DNA of 64,000 bases from Glycine soja. Lineage: Eukaryota; Streptophyta; Magnoliopsida; Fabales; Fabaceae. Where the stretch lies: the NCBI RefSeq assembly GCF_004193775.1, contig NC_041021.1, positions 16,294,543 through 16,358,542 of the forward strand, written 5' to 3'. The notes under the pieces are model-generated. The model saw only the letters and a list, made by a program, of their open reading frames with translations, ran no database searches and was not told the origin of the DNA. A program made the translations under genes and the position numbers. Below are positions 22,623-33,572 of the stretch, piece after piece (positions within the stretch are counted from its first letter, which is position 1; every line of letters starts with the position of its first letter).

Positions 22623-23621
22623 TGAAATTCTGATACCAATGACAGATGTCGTACCGGATGTCACGACATCACGCTTCAGAACATGCAGATTATATTTGAC
22701 AGTATGAACAGATTAAACAAGTCAATAACACAAGAGAATTGTTAACCCAGTTCGGTGCAACGTCACCTACATCTGGGGGCTACCAAGCCAGGGAGGAAAT
22801 CCACTAAAATAGTGTTAGTTCGAAGATCTAACAGCCACTGTTTACAACCTTCTCACCTAACCACTACCCATGCAACCTCTACCTAAGAGCCACTCTTAGA
22901 TATGAGAACCCCTCTCACTCCCTCTCAATCACTCTCCCGTGTTTACAAATAAATCAAATACACACCAGAGATTGCTCTCTGAACAAAAGAGATCAACTCT
23001 ACACACTCAGGTCCAACACTTGATGTTAGGGTAACATCAAGGTGGCTCACAAAACACTCAAGTCCCAAAACTCACAAAATAACTCTTCAATCTCGGACTT
23101 GGTAGAAAACTCGTGCAGCCTTCATGTTTATATAGCAGTGTGCGTATCTGGGCTGCAACAACTTGCGCTGGATAAGATCTATCATTCTCCTAAAAATCTG
23201 CACTTAAAGATCTAAAAGATAAAGTTTGGTCTTTCAGTTTTTATCTTTAATCTTTAATCCCTGAACGAACTATTCAAGTTTGTAATTCGAACTTTAATTA
23301 TCTTTTAATTCGTTCCTAAAGATAGATCGCCAAATCTGTTGCTAACTGCACATTAATCTGTTAAAGATATAACAGATTTATGTGTCCAGTATTTTCGGGC
23401 CGGATGTCCTGGATATCGTATCCGACATCGTGGATCCTGCAGCTTCAATTCTTCATTTGACATTTTATCTTGCCTTGTGCATTGTGCAGCCCAATCTGAT
23501 TCCTTGACGTAATGTTGGACATCATGTGCAGCAACTCCAGCTTTCCTTCATTGTCTAAGTGCTTATGTTTTAACAAAATATTAGCCAATCTTTTAAAACT
23601 CAGTAAAGCTAAGCACTAACA
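22623..23621 (-). repeat. 3' LTR of SIRE1 (999 bp)
   Basis: It starts TGTTAGTGC on the minus strand at 23621 and ends ATTTCA at 22623. An 8-bp inverted repeat (GATGTCGT..ACGACATC) lies at 22645-22670 and related CGACATC motifs near 23400-23430. Three mismatches against 30933-31931. Confidence 0.95.
23127..23134 (-). promoter_or_regulatory. TATA box in the SIRE1 3' LTR
   Basis: The minus strand reads TATATAAA. The same site occurs at 31437-31444 in the 5' LTR. Confidence 0.55.
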
Positions 23622-23623
23622 AT

Positions 23624-23633
23624 CTCCCCCTTT
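23624..23633 (-). other. SIRE1 polypurine tract
   Basis: The minus strand reads aaagggggag, 2 bases before the LTR start at 23621. Similar tracts occur upstream in the 3' UTR (near 23826, 23945 and 24013), a multi-tract arrangement known for Sireviruses. Confidence 0.75.
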
Positions 23634-23634
23634 G

Positions 23635-24127
23635 GCAAATTTTGTCTAAAACATACTTAGACACTTCCTGAGCAGGTACGAGCAGTTATGCAAGTGGGAT
23701 CAGCAACTTTCATTATCAGAGTAATCAAGCACAGCGGTATCTGTAGGGGCGACAGCAAAATTCTGCAAGTTGCAAGTCGTTTCCAGGATGTCAAGACATC
23801 TCACGTGACATCAGCTTTCTGCTCCCCCTGTCTCCATGCTCTTACTGCTTTGAAGCAGTTCACTGCGGCATCTTCTATCAGCTACTAGTTTCAGATCAGC
23901 TACTAGTTTCAGTAGCTTACATCATCATCAGATACTACTACTACTCCCCCTCACAATCATAAATCATGCATAATATAATATATCCTACTATAGCCTACTA
24001 ATTGCATAATATCCACTACTCCCCCTTTTTAGACAGAATTTGGCAAAAGTAGAATGCATGAAATTAATGTGCAAATATTACAGACCAATAACTAGTAAGA
24101 GTAACAGCAAAAATAAAGGTCTGATGG
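23635..24127 (-). other. 3' UTR of SIRE1
   Basis: Non-coding, about 490 bp between the env-like stop and the polypurine tract, with extra agggggag-type purine stretches. No further ORF of note. Confidence 0.7.
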
Positions 24128-26146
24128 TCATGGGGTGGCATCAGAATCATCATCATTTGATTCTGTATCCTCTGCTGCATCTTCTTCTTCCTCAGCTGCT
24201 TCTTCTTCTTCCTCAGCTGCTTCTTCTTCTTCCTCAGCTGCTTCTTCTTCTTCCTCAGCTGCTTCTTCATCATCAATGCCACTGTCTGAGAGTCTTTTGA
24301 TCAGGCGTTCCAGCTCCATTTTCTTCTCTGTGGTGGCTTTGATGGTTGCCTCCAGCACCTTGCATGTGTCCTTGAGTTCAGCAATCAAAGCATCCTTGGA
24401 CACAGCACCTGAAGCAGCAGCTTTCCTAGATGTCGAGACAATGTCTGGGACATGTGTCCCCTCAAACAGTTTGTAATGCAGGGATAGAGCAGATTCTCTC
24501 TTCTTCACAGAGTCAATGTTGTTTAAAATATTGGGATGTTGACTCAACATAATGCCACACAATACAGTTGGGAAGGCAATGGGTAATTTGACAGCAAAAG
24601 ATTCTGAATGCTTAATAGTTTGATCAAAAATATAGTTTCCAAAATTAAATTTGGACTTGGTTCCAACAGCATACAGAAATTTACCCAGACCTGTGGCAAC
24701 AGTGGAAGTATGATTGGTGGGTACCCAGTTTGCAGTGCCAATCCTATGCAGGATTGCATACTTCACACTTAGCTTCCCTGCAGAAAGCTTCCCTTTCTTT
24801 GGCCAATGCTGGACTTGTTTGGCAGTGATTTCCTTGGCAACTTGATGCTCAGAAACAGCAATATCCACCACTCCTTCAGTTGGTCTGCCCAGGTATTTGT
24901 TGATTATAGCAAGGGAGAATCTAACACATTTTCCTCTGACAAACACTTTCTGATACTCATCACTCTTTCTGTTTGTTATGTCAGAGGGAATGTTGACAAT
25001 GAATTCCCTGACTAGACTTTCATAGCAATCTCCCAACTTGGTGACAGTTTTCAGCAGTCCAGCAGCCTTGATAAGGTCCATGATCTCCTTGCAATCCAAG
25101 GCATCTCTTCCCAGTTCTCTTTCTAAGGCAAGTCTGCGTTGATATACAAATTTCCACCTTTCAACATTGCCAATGGAGTGGAATGAAATGTTGTCCAATG
25201 GTGCATCAGGGACATTTCCAGGCACCTTTTTCCCTGATTTCTTGGCTCTCTTGATGTCGGGAACATCTAGTTCGACATCATCATCAGAATCAGATGAGGA
25301 AATTTCTTTCCTCTTCTTGGAAGGGATTGCAACTTTGCTCCATCTGGATGTGGTAGGAGTGATTGGTGTGCTCTTCTTCTGTGCAATAGTTTTGATTCGT
25401 CCAGACCTAGTAATGGGGGTTTTTCCCTTTCTGCTTTGTAATCTTTCTGCAATGCCAGGTGCCAACTTGTTGGCAATGGGTTCCTCATCAGATTCTACTT
25501 CTTCTAGGTCAATGAGGTCACCTGGAGCAGGTTCTGGTGCCCTTGGTGCAGGGGTCTCCTCTGTGGCTTGATCCTCTTCCTCTGTTGATTCCTCTTTGCT
25601 GGATGAAGAGAGGACTTCAGCATTTGGGGTGGAAGATGTTGGAACATCTTTATCAACATCAGGGACAGAAGCATTTTTCAAAATGCTACTCACAATACTG
25701 CGGATCTTCTTATCCATCTCCGTGTCTACTTCCCTAGGACTTGTTGCAAGGCTAGGGTTTTCAGAAATCTTTACTCCCTGTTGTCTTTTGGGGACTAGTT
25801 TCTCAGGAACAGGGGCTGAACCAGGAATCATTTGTATGGGTTGGATATTGAATTCAGGTCGTTCCTGGTTTGATGGTGCTTTGGTGGATGATGGAGATGA
25901 TGGTACAGAGGGTGAACCAGGAGCTGAAGTTTCTTTTGGTGCGGTAGCCATGGAGAAGCAGAGCCTTTGGAGTGGTTTCGTAAATCTCTGAGAGCTGTTG
26001 GGGAATGCTGATGAAACCGAGATTACCACGAAAATATGAGTTTGAATGAGGAATGTAGAGGGACGTGTGAAGCAACGGTCGAATTTGTTTTGGCCCAGTA
26101 GTGAACGCGCTATTAACGTTTGAGCACGTTCAGATAAAAGTAATTG
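24128..26146 (-). CDS. env-like: SIRE1 env-like protein (readthrough ORF)
   Basis: The frame continues directly from the gag-pol stop (26149-26147) with no stop for 672 codons, to TGA at 24130-24128. The first ATG inside it is at 25951, giving 607 residues. For SIRE1, expression by suppression of the pol stop has been reported, and the context here (TAG CAA TTA) is of the leaky type, so I give the whole open frame. Numbering from the ATG: a Pro/Ser-rich N-terminus (1-80), acidic and basic low-complexity stretches (115-245), a globular core with EFIVN (316-320), VRG (338-340) and VPTNH (410-414), a coiled-coil-like segment (~520-555), and a C-terminus of repeated AAEEEEE units. No strong transmembrane segment or signal peptide is obvious. 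The function is unknown; env-like describes position. The core resembles the extra ORF of element A (5580-6839). Confidence 0.9.
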   Translation of the reverse strand, partial: QLLLSERAQTLIARSLLGQNKFDRCFTRPSTFLIQTHIFVVISVSSAFPNSSQRFTKPLQRLCFSMATAPKETSAPGSPSVPSSPSSTKAPSNQERPEFNIQPIQMIPGSAPVPEKLVPKRQQGVKISENPSLATSPREVDTEMDKKIRSIVSSILKNASVPDVDKDVPTSSTPNAEVLSSSSKEESTEEEDQATEETPAPRAPEPAPGDLIDLEEVESDEEPIANKLAPGIAERLQSRKGKTPITRSGRIKTIAQKKSTPITPTTSRWSKVAIPSKKRKEISSSDSDDDVELDVPDIKRAKKSGKKVPGNVPDAPLDNISFHSIGNVERWKFVYQRRLALERELGRDALDCKEIMDLIKAAGLLKTVTKLGDCYESLVREFIVNIPSDITNRKSDEYQKVFVRGKCVRFSLAIINKYLGRPTEGVVDIAVSEHQVAKEITAKQVQHWPKKGKLSAGKLSVKYAILHRIGTANWVPTNHTSTVATGLGKFLYAVGTKSKFNFGNYIFDQTIKHSESFAVKLPIAFPTVLCGIMLSQHPNILNNIDSVKKRESALSLHYKLFEGTHVPDIVSTSRKAAASGAVSKDALIAELKDTCKVLEATIKATTEKKMELERLIKRLSDSGIDDEEAAEEEEEAAEEEEEAAEEEEEAAEEEEDAAEDTESNDDDSDATP

Positions 26147-26149
26147 CTA
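26147..26149 (-). promoter_or_regulatory. Candidate readthrough stop codon between pol and env-like ORF
   Basis: The minus strand reads TTA TAG CAA TTA. TAG followed by CAR YYA is the context of the suppressible stop first known from tobacco mosaic virus. The downstream frame stays open for 672 codons, including 65 codons before the first ATG at 25951, which supports translation through the stop. Confidence 0.75.
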
Positions 26150-29100
26150 TAAATCCTCTAGCAGACAAATGCCCAGCTTGCCCCTCAGTTTTTCAAACTG
26201 ATTTGCATCCAATGCCTTTGTGAAAATATCTGCTATTTGTTCCTCAGTGTCAACATGCTTCAGTGTGATAACTTTATCATCAACAAGATCTCTAATATAG
26301 TGATGTCTAATGTCAATGTGCTTGGTTCTGCTGTGTTGAACAGGATTTTTAGAAATATTAATAGCACTCAAGTTGTCACAGTACAATGTCATGACATCTT
26401 GTTCGACATTGTACTCCTTAAGCATCTGCTTCATCCAAACTAGTTGTGAACAGCTGCTTCCTGCTGCAATATACTCTGCTTCTGCAGTAGATAGGGACAC
26501 ACAGTTCTGCTTCTTGCTGAACCATGAAATAAGATTGTTGCCCAAATAGAAGCATCCACCAGAAGTGCTTTTTCTGTCATCTGCACTTCCAGCCCAATCA
26601 GCATCACAATACCCAACCAGCATTGAATCTGAACAATGACAGTACATAATCCCATAGTCACTGGTGCCATTTACATATTTCAGAATTCTCTTTACTTGAT
26701 TCAAGTGTCTTATCTTGGGATTGGCTTGATATCTTGCACAAACACCTACTGCAAAGGTGATGTCAGGTCTGCTTGCTGTTAAATATAGTAAGCTCCCAAT
26801 CATGCTTCTGTACAGACTTTGATCAACACTGGTGCCAGCTTCATCCTTTGATAGCTTCAAGTGAGTAGGTGCAGGTGTTCTTTTATGGCTGGCATTTTCC
26901 ATCCCAAACTTCTTGACAATGTTCTTTGCATACTTGCTTTGTGAGAGGAATATGGTGTCTTCCATCTGCTTCACTTGGAGTCCCAGAAAATAAGTCAGCT
27001 CTCCAACAAGACTCATCTCAAATTCAGATTGCATCTGTTGGACAAAATGTCGAAGCATCTTATTTGACATCCCTCCAAACACAATGTCATCAACATATAT
27101 CTGTGCTATCATCAAGTTTTCAGCATCCTGTTTGACAAAGAGAGTCTTGTCAATTCCTCCCTTCCTATACCCTTGCTGAGTAAGGAACTCTGTTAGCCTT
27201 TCATACCAAGCTCTTGGAGCTTGCTTCAATCCATAGAGAGCCTTCTTGAGCCTGTATACATGATCTGGATGAGTTGGATCTACAAATCCCTTTGGCTGCT
27301 CCACATAGGCTTCTTCATTCAGGTATCCATTCAGAAACGCGCTCTTCACATCCATCTGGTACAGCTTGAATTTGAGGATGCAAGCTACACCAAGTAACAA
27401 TCTGATGGACTCAAGTCTAGCAACAGGGGCGAAAGTTTCATCAAAGTCTACACCTTCAATCTGAGTGTAGCCTTGAGCAACAAGTCTGGCCTTGTTTCTG
27501 GTTATAACACCTTCTTCATTGGTTTTGTTCTTGAAGATCCACTTGGTGCCAATCACATTAGTTCCCTCGGGTCTAGGAACTAGCTCCCAAACTTCATTCC
27601 TTTTGAATTGCTCCAATTCTTCTTGCATAGAATTGATCCAGAACTCATCAGTCAGTGCCTCTTTCACATTCTTGGGCTCAATTTTGGAGACAAACCATGA
27701 ATTGGAGACAATCTCAGTCTCCCTTGATCTTGTAGTGACTCCTCTGTTTGGATCTCCTATAATCAGCTCCTTGGGGTGCATCTTCTGGATTCTAATGGAG
27801 GGTCTCTTGTCAGGTTGATTGATGTTTGGTTCATCTGTAGCAGAATCAGAGTTTTCTGCATTTTCTGCACTTTTAGCTGTATCTGCTACATTGTCTCCCG
27901 ATGTTCTGACATCTACTTCGACATCCTTCTTTCTTGCTGGAGTTAGATCATCAACAACCACATTGATGGATTCCATCACAGTTCTGGTTCTGGAATTGAG
28001 TACTCTATATGCTCTGCTGTTTGTAGAGTATCCCAAGAATATCCCTGCATCACTCTTGGGATCCATCTTTCTCCTTTGCTCTCTATCTGCCAAAATGTAA
28101 CATGGGCTTCCAAAGATGTGGAAGTGCTTGACAGTTGGCTTCCTCCCTTTCCAGATTTCATACAGTGTGGTTGGAGTCCCTCTTCTAAGTGTGACTCTGT
28201 TGTGGATGTAGCATGCTGTGTTCATGGCTTCAGCCCAGAGATTATAGGGAAGTTCTTTGGCATGAAGCATGACCCTAGCAGCTTCTTGCAGAGTCCTGTT
28301 TTTCCTTTCAACTATGCCATTTTGTTGTGGTGTAATGGCTGCAGAGAACTCATGAGTGATGCCTTCAGATGTGCAGAATTCAGTAAACTTGCTGTTTTCA
28401 AACTCTCTGCCATGGTCACTCCTGATTCTCTTGATGACACAGTCTTTTTCTCTTTGAAGTCTTAGACTCAACTCCTTGAATACTTCAAAGGTGTCTGATT
28501 TCTCTCTGATAAAGTTGACCCAGGTAAATCTGGAGAAATCATCCACAACAACATAGGCATACCTCTTTCCTCCAAGGCTTTCAACTTGCATAGGCCCCAT
28601 CAAGTCCATGTGAAGTAGTTCCAGCACCCTGGAAGTGGTCTGATGTTGAAGCTTCTGGTGGGACATCTTGACTTGCTTTCCAATCTGACATTCACCACAG
28701 ATTCTGCCTTCTTCTATTTTCAGATTGGGAATGCCTCTAACAGCACCTTTGTCAATGATTTTCTTCACGCCTCTTAAGTGCAGATGTCCGAATCTTTGAT
28801 GCCATATTTTGACTTCATCTTCTTTGGAGAATAGACATGTGGAGGAGTAACTGGTTTCTTGAGGTGTCCATAGGTAACAGTTGTCCTTTGATCTGCTGCC
28901 CTTCATTAGGACTTCACTCTTCTCATTTGTCACCAAGCATTCTGACTTTGTGAAGTTTACATTGAATCCTTCATCACACAACTGACTGATGCTGATCAAG
29001 TTCGCAGTCAGTCCCTTCACCAGCAGTACTTTGTTCAGACTAGGAAGTCCATCATGGACTAGCTTTCCCATTCCAGTGATCTTTCCTTTAGAGCCATCTC

Positions 29101-30874
29101 CAAATGTCACATAGCTAGTGGAGCAAGGTTCAATGTTCACCAGGAATTCTTTAACTCCTGTCATGTGTCTGGAACAGCCGCTATCTAGGTACCAATCTTC
29201 CTTAGCTGATGCTCTAAGTGAAGTATGAACAACAAGACTAACAATCTTGTGTTTTGGAACCCACATCATCTTCCTTCCGCTGCTGCTACTTTGAGTTCCA
29301 TGATGTGGATGGCCATGTAGATGATAGCAAAAGGGCTTTATGTGACCATACTTGCCACAGTAGTGACACCTCCACTTCTTTCTTTTGCTCTTTTTCTGCT
29401 GCGTTCCATGATGTCGAGACCGATGTTGTGACATTGTGGCTCCAGTGCTGTTTTTGGCAGGAACAAATTCTGTCATGGTTATTCTGCCAGCAGATTTATG
29501 ATTAAACCCAAGTCCTCTCTGGTTTCCAACATTCTTCCCAAGCTGTAGCACCTCATCAAGCATATCTGAGCCTTTATTCAGCATCTTTATTGATTTTGTC
29601 ATGTTTTCCAGTTTAGAGTTCAGAAAACCAACTTCTCCTTTAAGCTCAGAGATCTCCTCTTCATGTGCCTCCTTCTCAGCCTCCAGATTTGCAATGACCT
29701 TCTTCAGTTGTGCTTCTTGCTGAAGAATCTTCTCACTTTTGATGCATAGTTTTCTATAGGATATAGCAAGCTCATCAAAAGTGATTTCAATATCACTTGA
29801 ATCTTCATCAGATTCAAATCTCCCAGTGAGTGCATTCACATCTCTGTCAGAATCACTTTCTTGTTCACTCTCTGTATCATCAGACCGACATACAGAAAGT
29901 CCTTTCCTCTGCTTCTTGAGATGGGTGGGACATTCAGCTTTGATGTGCCCATAGCCTTCACACCCATGGCATTGAATTCCTTTGCTGTGACTGGGCTTTT
30001 CATCTGACTTTTTGTGGTATTCACTACCTTTCCTGATGTCGAAAGGGATGTTCCGGACATGTGGTTTCTGCCTCCTGTCCATTCTGTTCAGCACTTTGTT
30101 GAACTGTTTTCCAAGGAGCACAACTGCGTTAGTCAGACCTTCATCAGTATCCAGGTCATACTCATCTTCTTCTCCTTCATCATTGGACACGAACGCCAGG
30201 TTCTTGCTCTTCTTTTCAGTCCTATCCGAGAGTCCTAGCTCAAAGGTTTGAAGGGAACCAATGAGTTCATCTACTCTCATGTTGCAAATGTCTTGGGCCT
30301 CCTCTATTGCAGTGACTTTCATGTCAAATCTCTTAGGCAAAGATCTGAGGATCTTTCTCACCAGCTTTTCATCTGTCATCCTTTCTCCCAAGGCAGTGCA
30401 AGCATTGGCAATCTCAAGAATGTTCATGTGGAAGTCATGAATACACTCTTCCTCCTTCATCTTCAGATTTTCGAATTTTGTAGCCAATAGTTGCAATCTG
30501 GACATCTTCACTTTGGAGGTTCCTTCATGAGTGGTTTTCAGGATCTCCCATGCATCCTTGGCCACTGTGCATGTGTTGATCAGTCTGAAGATATTCTTGT
30601 CAACTCCATTGAATAGGGCATTCAAGGCTTTGGAGTTTCCAAGTGCCAATTCGTCTTCTTCTTTTGTCCAGTCTTCTTCTGGCTTCAATTCATCAGTGGG
30701 CTTTCCTTCTGTGTCCAGCATCTTGGGATGTTCCCAGCCTTTGATGACAGCTTTCCAGGTTCTGCTATCCAGTGATTTGAGGAAGGCCACCATCCTTGCT
30801 TTCCAGTATTCATAGTTGGTTCCATCCAGAATTGGTGGTCTGTTCACTGGTCCTCCTTCTTTCTCCATGTTCAT
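26147..30874 (-). CDS. gag-pol: SIRE1 gag-pol polyprotein, 1575 aa, intact
   Basis: The ATG at 30874 lies about 45 bases after the primer site; a second ATG two codons later could also serve. Gag (1-~540) has a UBN2-like domain (~15-215), a CCHC knuckle (302-315, [14 protein letters not shown]), a coiled coil (~375-430) and a second knuckle near 503-516 ([14 protein letters not shown]). Protease has the active-site DSG at 564-566. Integrase has an HHCC zinc region (692-729) and catalytic residues in MDLMGP, SDHGREF and the Glu of GIVERKNR. Reverse transcriptase (~1105-1345) includes VARLESIR, the [10 protein letters not shown] box and the YVDD catalytic motif (1260-1263). RNase H (~1420-1560) has [23 protein letters not shown] and the [11 protein letters not shown] tail. 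The domain order with integrase before RT is that of Ty1/copia. There is no stop or frameshift, and all catalytic residues I looked for are present, so it may be functional. Confidence 0.96.
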   Translation of the reverse strand: MNMEKEGGPVNRPPILDGTNYEYWKARMVAFLKSLDSRTWKAVIKGWEHPKMLDTEGKPTDELKPEEDWTKEEDELALGNSKALNALFNGVDKNIFRLINTCTVAKDAWEILKTTHEGTSKVKMSRLQLLATKFENLKMKEEECIHDFHMNILEIANACTALGERMTDEKLVRKILRSLPKRFDMKVTAIEEAQDICNMRVDELIGSLQTFELGLSDRTEKKSKNLAFVSNDEGEEDEYDLDTDEGLTNAVVLLGKQFNKVLNRMDRRQKPHVRNIPFDIRKGSEYHKKSDEKPSHSKGIQCHGCEGYGHIKAECPTHLKKQRKGLSVCRSDDTESEQESDSDRDVNALTGRFESDEDSSDIEITFDELAISYRKLCIKSEKILQQEAQLKKVIANLEAEKEAHEEEISELKGEVGFLNSKLENMTKSIKMLNKGSDMLDEVLQLGKNVGNQRGLGFNHKSAGRITMTEFVPAKNSTGATMSQHRSRHHGTQQKKSKRKKWRCHYCGKYGHIKPFCYHLHGHPHHGTQSSSSGRKMMWVPKHKIVSLVVHTSLRASAKEDWYLDSGCSRHMTGVKEFLVNIEPCSTSYVTFGDGSKGKITGMGKLVHDGLPSLNKVLLVKGLTANLISISQLCDEGFNVNFTKSECLVTNEKSEVLMKGSRSKDNCYLWTPQETSYSSTCLFSKEDEVKIWHQRFGHLHLRGVKKIIDKGAVRGIPNLKIEEGRICGECQIGKQVKMSHQKLQHQTTSRVLELLHMDLMGPMQVESLGGKRYAYVVVDDFSRFTWVNFIREKSDTFEVFKELSLRLQREKDCVIKRIRSDHGREFENSKFTEFCTSEGITHEFSAAITPQQNGIVERKNRTLQEAARVMLHAKELPYNLWAEAMNTACYIHNRVTLRRGTPTTLYEIWKGRKPTVKHFHIFGSPCYILADREQRRKMDPKSDAGIFLGYSTNSRAYRVLNSRTRTVMESINVVVDDLTPARKKDVEVDVRTSGDNVADTAKSAENAENSDSATDEPNINQPDKRPSIRIQKMHPKELIIGDPNRGVTTRSRETEIVSNSWFVSKIEPKNVKEALTDEFWINSMQEELEQFKRNEVWELVPRPEGTNVIGTKWIFKNKTNEEGVITRNKARLVAQGYTQIEGVDFDETFAPVARLESIRLLLGVACILKFKLYQMDVKSAFLNGYLNEEAYVEQPKGFVDPTHPDHVYRLKKALYGLKQAPRAWYERLTEFLTQQGYRKGGIDKTLFVKQDAENLMIAQIYVDDIVFGGMSNKMLRHFVQQMQSEFEMSLVGELTYFLGLQVKQMEDTIFLSQSKYAKNIVKKFGMENASHKRTPAPTHLKLSKDEAGTSVDQSLYRSMIGSLLYLTASRPDITFAVGVCARYQANPKIRHLNQVKRILKYVNGTSDYGIMYCHCSDSMLVGYCDADWAGSADDRKSTSGGCFYLGNNLISWFSKKQNCVSLSTAEAEYIAAGSSCSQLVWMKQMLKEYNVEQDVMTLYCDNLSAINISKNPVQHSRTKHIDIRHHYIRDLVDDKVITLKHVDTEEQIADIFTKALDANQFEKLRGKLGICLLEDL

Positions 30875-30918
30875 CAGAATTTATCTCCCTAGATCTCACT
30901 CAGTGATTTCGAGTGCCC

Positions 30919-30930
30919 GCTCTGATACCA
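30919..30930 (-). other. SIRE1 primer binding site (tRNA-iMet type)
   Basis: The minus strand reads TGGTATCAGAGC two bases after the end of the 5' LTR (30933). This matches the initiator-methionine tRNA primer site used by most plant copia elements. Confidence 0.9.
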
Positions 30931-30932
30931 AT

Positions 30933-31931
30933 TGAAATTCTGATACCAATGACAGATGTCGTACCGGATGTCACGACATCACGCTTCAGAACATGCAGAT
31001 TATATTTGACAGTATGAACAGATTAAACAAGTCAATAACACAAGAGAATTGTTAACCCAGTTCGGTGCAACGTCACCTACATCTGGGGGCTACCAAGCCA
31101 GGGAGGAAATCCACTAAAATAGTGTTAGTTCGAAGATCTAACAGCCACTGTTTACAACCTTCTCACCTAACCACTACCCATGCAACCTCTACCTAAGAGC
31201 CACTCTTAGATATGAGAACCCCTCTCACTCCCTCTCAATCACTCTCCCGTGTTTACAAATAAATCAAATACACACCAGAGATTGCTCTCTGAACAAAAGA
31301 GATCAACTCTACACACTCAGGTCCAACACTTGATGTTAGGGTAACATCAAGGTGGCTCACAAAACACTCAAGTCCCAAAACTCACAAAATAACTCTTCAA
31401 TCTCGGACTTGGTAGAAAACTCGTGCAGCCTTCATGTTTATATAGCAGTGTGCGTATCTGGGCTGCAACAACTTGCGCTGGATAAGATCTATCATTCTCC
31501 TGAAAATCTGCACTTAAAGATCTAAAAGATAAAGTTTGGTCTTTCAGTTTTTATCTTTAATCTTTAATCCCTGAACGAACTATTCAAGTTTGTAATTCGA
31601 ACTTTAATTATCTTTTAATTCGTTCCTAAAGATAGATCGCCAAATCTGTTGCTAACTGCACATTAATCTGTTAAAGATATAACAGATTTATGTGTCCAGT
31701 ATTTTCGGGCCGGATGTCCTGGACATCGTATCCGACATCGTGGATCCTGCAGCTTCAATTCTTCATTTGACATTTTATCTTGCCTTGTGCATTGTGCAGC
31801 CCAATCTGATTCCTTGACGTAATGTTGGACATCATGTGCAGCAACTCCAGCTTTCCTTCATTGTCTAAGTGCTTATGTTTTAACAAAATTTTAGCCAATC
31901 TTTTAAAACTCAGTAAAGCTAAGCACTAACA
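30933..31931 (-). repeat. 5' LTR of SIRE1 (999 bp)
   Basis: The direct repeat of 22623-23621 with three mismatches. It contains the TATATAAA box at 31437-31444 on the minus strand, which would start the genomic transcript. Confidence 0.95.
31437..31444 (-). promoter_or_regulatory. TATA box in the SIRE1 5' LTR
   Basis: The minus strand reads TATATAAA, about 505 bp before the LTR end; the likely promoter of this SIRE1 copy. Confidence 0.6.
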
Positions 31932-31946
31932 GGTAAGATTGCTTCA
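31932..31946 (-). repeat. SIRE1 right target duplication and displaced end of the host LTR
   Basis: ggtaa (31932-31936) duplicates 22618-22622. The next 10 bases, gattgcttca, complete the left LTR of the nested gypsy element (compare gattgcatca at 36209-36218). Confidence 0.9.
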
Positions 31947-31959
31947 TTCCCTCCCCCTT
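31947..31959 (-). other. Polypurine tract of the nested gypsy element
   Basis: The minus strand reads aagggggagggaa, directly before the LTR start. It overlaps the ORF end. Confidence 0.75.
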
Positions 31960-32650
31960 GAGAAGGATTTGACCTCAAATCCCGAGGTTCTTGAAACTCT
32001 TGGCTTTCTTCCTCAACACTTGTGAAAAGAATAAAAACATATGTATTAGTGGTGTTTGGTATGTTGAAGTAAGGTAAGATTTGAAAACCCATTTCCTGGG
32101 CATCTTCCCATGAAGCAACATGGTTCCTCACCAATTCAATGAGTGGTGCTACAAGTATAGAAAAATATGGGACAAACCTTTTGTACAATTTTGTTAAGTC
32201 ATGGAAGCCCCAAATTTTTCTTATACTTGGTGGAGTGGGCCACTCATGAATGACCTTTATTCTCTTAAGGTTCATGGGAACCCCTTGATCACTATTTAAA
32301 AAATTAAGAAAAGTAATGAAATAAAACATACCTTTTTCTGTATTTTCATGTTGATTATTCCTACCAAAAAGTATGGCATACCTAAGGTGTCCCATATGAG
32401 TACCTAAGTTTGTATGGAAACTAAAAATAAGAACAAACCTACCTAATGAGTCCCTATGTACACAAATTATGAAGATGTTGGGTGCATGAGTGATTTTACG
32501 AAAGAGTGTTGCACCACTCAAAACATTCATCATACCACCTATTTTAGGGATTTGGGGCCTAATAATACCTATTTTGGGCACCAACAAAGCACAAGGATTT
32601 AAGCTCTTGCGAACCAAACCCTCATCCAACAACTCCTTTACTTGAGGAAT
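31947..32650 (-). pseudogene. Degenerate gypsy reverse transcriptase remnant
   Basis: The minus-strand frame from about 32632 is open for 237 codons and starts with the recognisable RT entry LDEGLVRKSLNPCALLVPK. It later has EWPTPPSI and FVPYFSILVAPLIELV, typical of the end of a gypsy RT. Between them the catalytic palm is shrunken: no Y-x-D-D motif remains (IFSF stands where it should be) and the spacing is far too short. The ORF end includes LRSNPSQGGG, where gypsy elements often end in a similar phrase before the polypurine tract. RNase H and integrase are absent. It is a dead, internally deleted copy. Confidence 0.7.
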
Positions 32651-32839
32651 AAACTCAAGCCTAAGAGGTGTGGCAATACTAACAAGTGTCTTTTTACAAA
32701 AGAGAAAATGTGGAGGTTGTCTAAGGGGAAATTTCTTTAATATTTGTCTTTATTTCAAAATGATTTTCCTTCTTAGCTAAACTCTTGGAGGGGACACTTA
32801 CCTCCTTAACCATTAAAGGTTGTCCTTCTTCTTAGGGGT

Positions 32840-33572
32840 AGATCTCTTCACTAGATTCTTCCCCTTTTGCTTCTTCACTTTCACTAGAGGAAGGTGAAGT
32901 GGTAGCCTCATCTTGGCTACTATAAATGTCTTGGCCCCTCATAATCATGGTTTTCTTGGTGGGGCATTGAGAAGTAAGGTGTCCTCTTCCAAGACATTTG
33001 AAGCACTTCATGGAGCTAGTCTTCTCTTACATACTAGCCTTAAGGGGTTGCTTTTCTATTGTCTTCCCATTATCATCTTTGGTCTTAGAAGGTGTCACCC
33101 CTAAGATGCCTTGACCTTGGTCTTTCTTTGGATAAGAATGAGATCTATAAGATATTGAAGTAGACTTCCTTTTAAGTTGTTGCTCTACCCTTATTTCCCA
33201 ATCTGAGTAAGCCTCTACATTGTCCTTCCCATGAAAGTATGGGAGATTAATGTTAGCCTCTTGAGGCTTTCTTTCCTTTTCTCTCCTTCATAATAGTCAC
33301 GAAGTTCTTCACTTAGCCTCTCGCAAGAGTTATGACTACTATAGGAGGCATGTTTTTCTTTTCTTAATTCTTTTAGTATTTTCCTTCTTTCTTCTTCCCT
33401 TATTTGTTCCCTCTCATCTTGATTTATTTTTACCCTCTCTTTTCCTTTTTCTTTTCTTTCTATTTTTTCTTTCCATAACTTGAGGGAACTTGATCAACTC
33501 ATCTAAGATTCTAGATAGAGGGTCCTTATGACTAATACCCTCGCCATTAACACTAGATGAATGATGACTCAT
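32840..33572 (-). pseudogene. gag: Gag remnant with zinc knuckle, nested gypsy element
   Basis: A minus-strand ATG at 33572 opens with a Ser/His-rich start followed by LDELIKFPQVMERK. A CCHC knuckle, CFKCLGRGHLTSQC, lies at about 33010-32965 and is followed by an acidic Ser/Glu tail ending in a stop near 32840. The distance from start to knuckle is much shorter than in intact gypsy gags and the frame is interrupted, so it is internally deleted. Confidence 0.6.

Larger units (their letters stand above)
22623..31931 (-). mobile_element. SIRE1: SIRE1-type Ty1/copia retrotransposon (Sirevirus), complete
   Basis: The element is 9309 bp long with two 999-bp LTRs and a 5-bp target duplication (ggtaa). 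In minus-strand order it has: 5' LTR (31931-30933), primer site (30930-30919), gag-pol (30874-26147), env-like ORF (26146-24128), 3' UTR with several purine tracts, polypurine tract, and 3' LTR (23621-22623). The LTRs differ at only three places (23192/31502, 23414/31724, 23580/31890). No frame damage is seen in gag-pol or the env-like ORF. SIRE1 is a known soybean Sirevirus family with an env-like gene. Gene content, length and order match, so the family call is confident. Confidence 0.95.

Noticed and set aside
24135..30815. Plus-strand ORFs across SIRE1
   Set aside because: Antisense shadows of the gag-pol and env-like frames.
22623..31931. Two separate solo-LTR insertions
   Set aside because: The matching ggtaa flanks, the internal PBS, PPT and coding region between the repeats show a single complete element.
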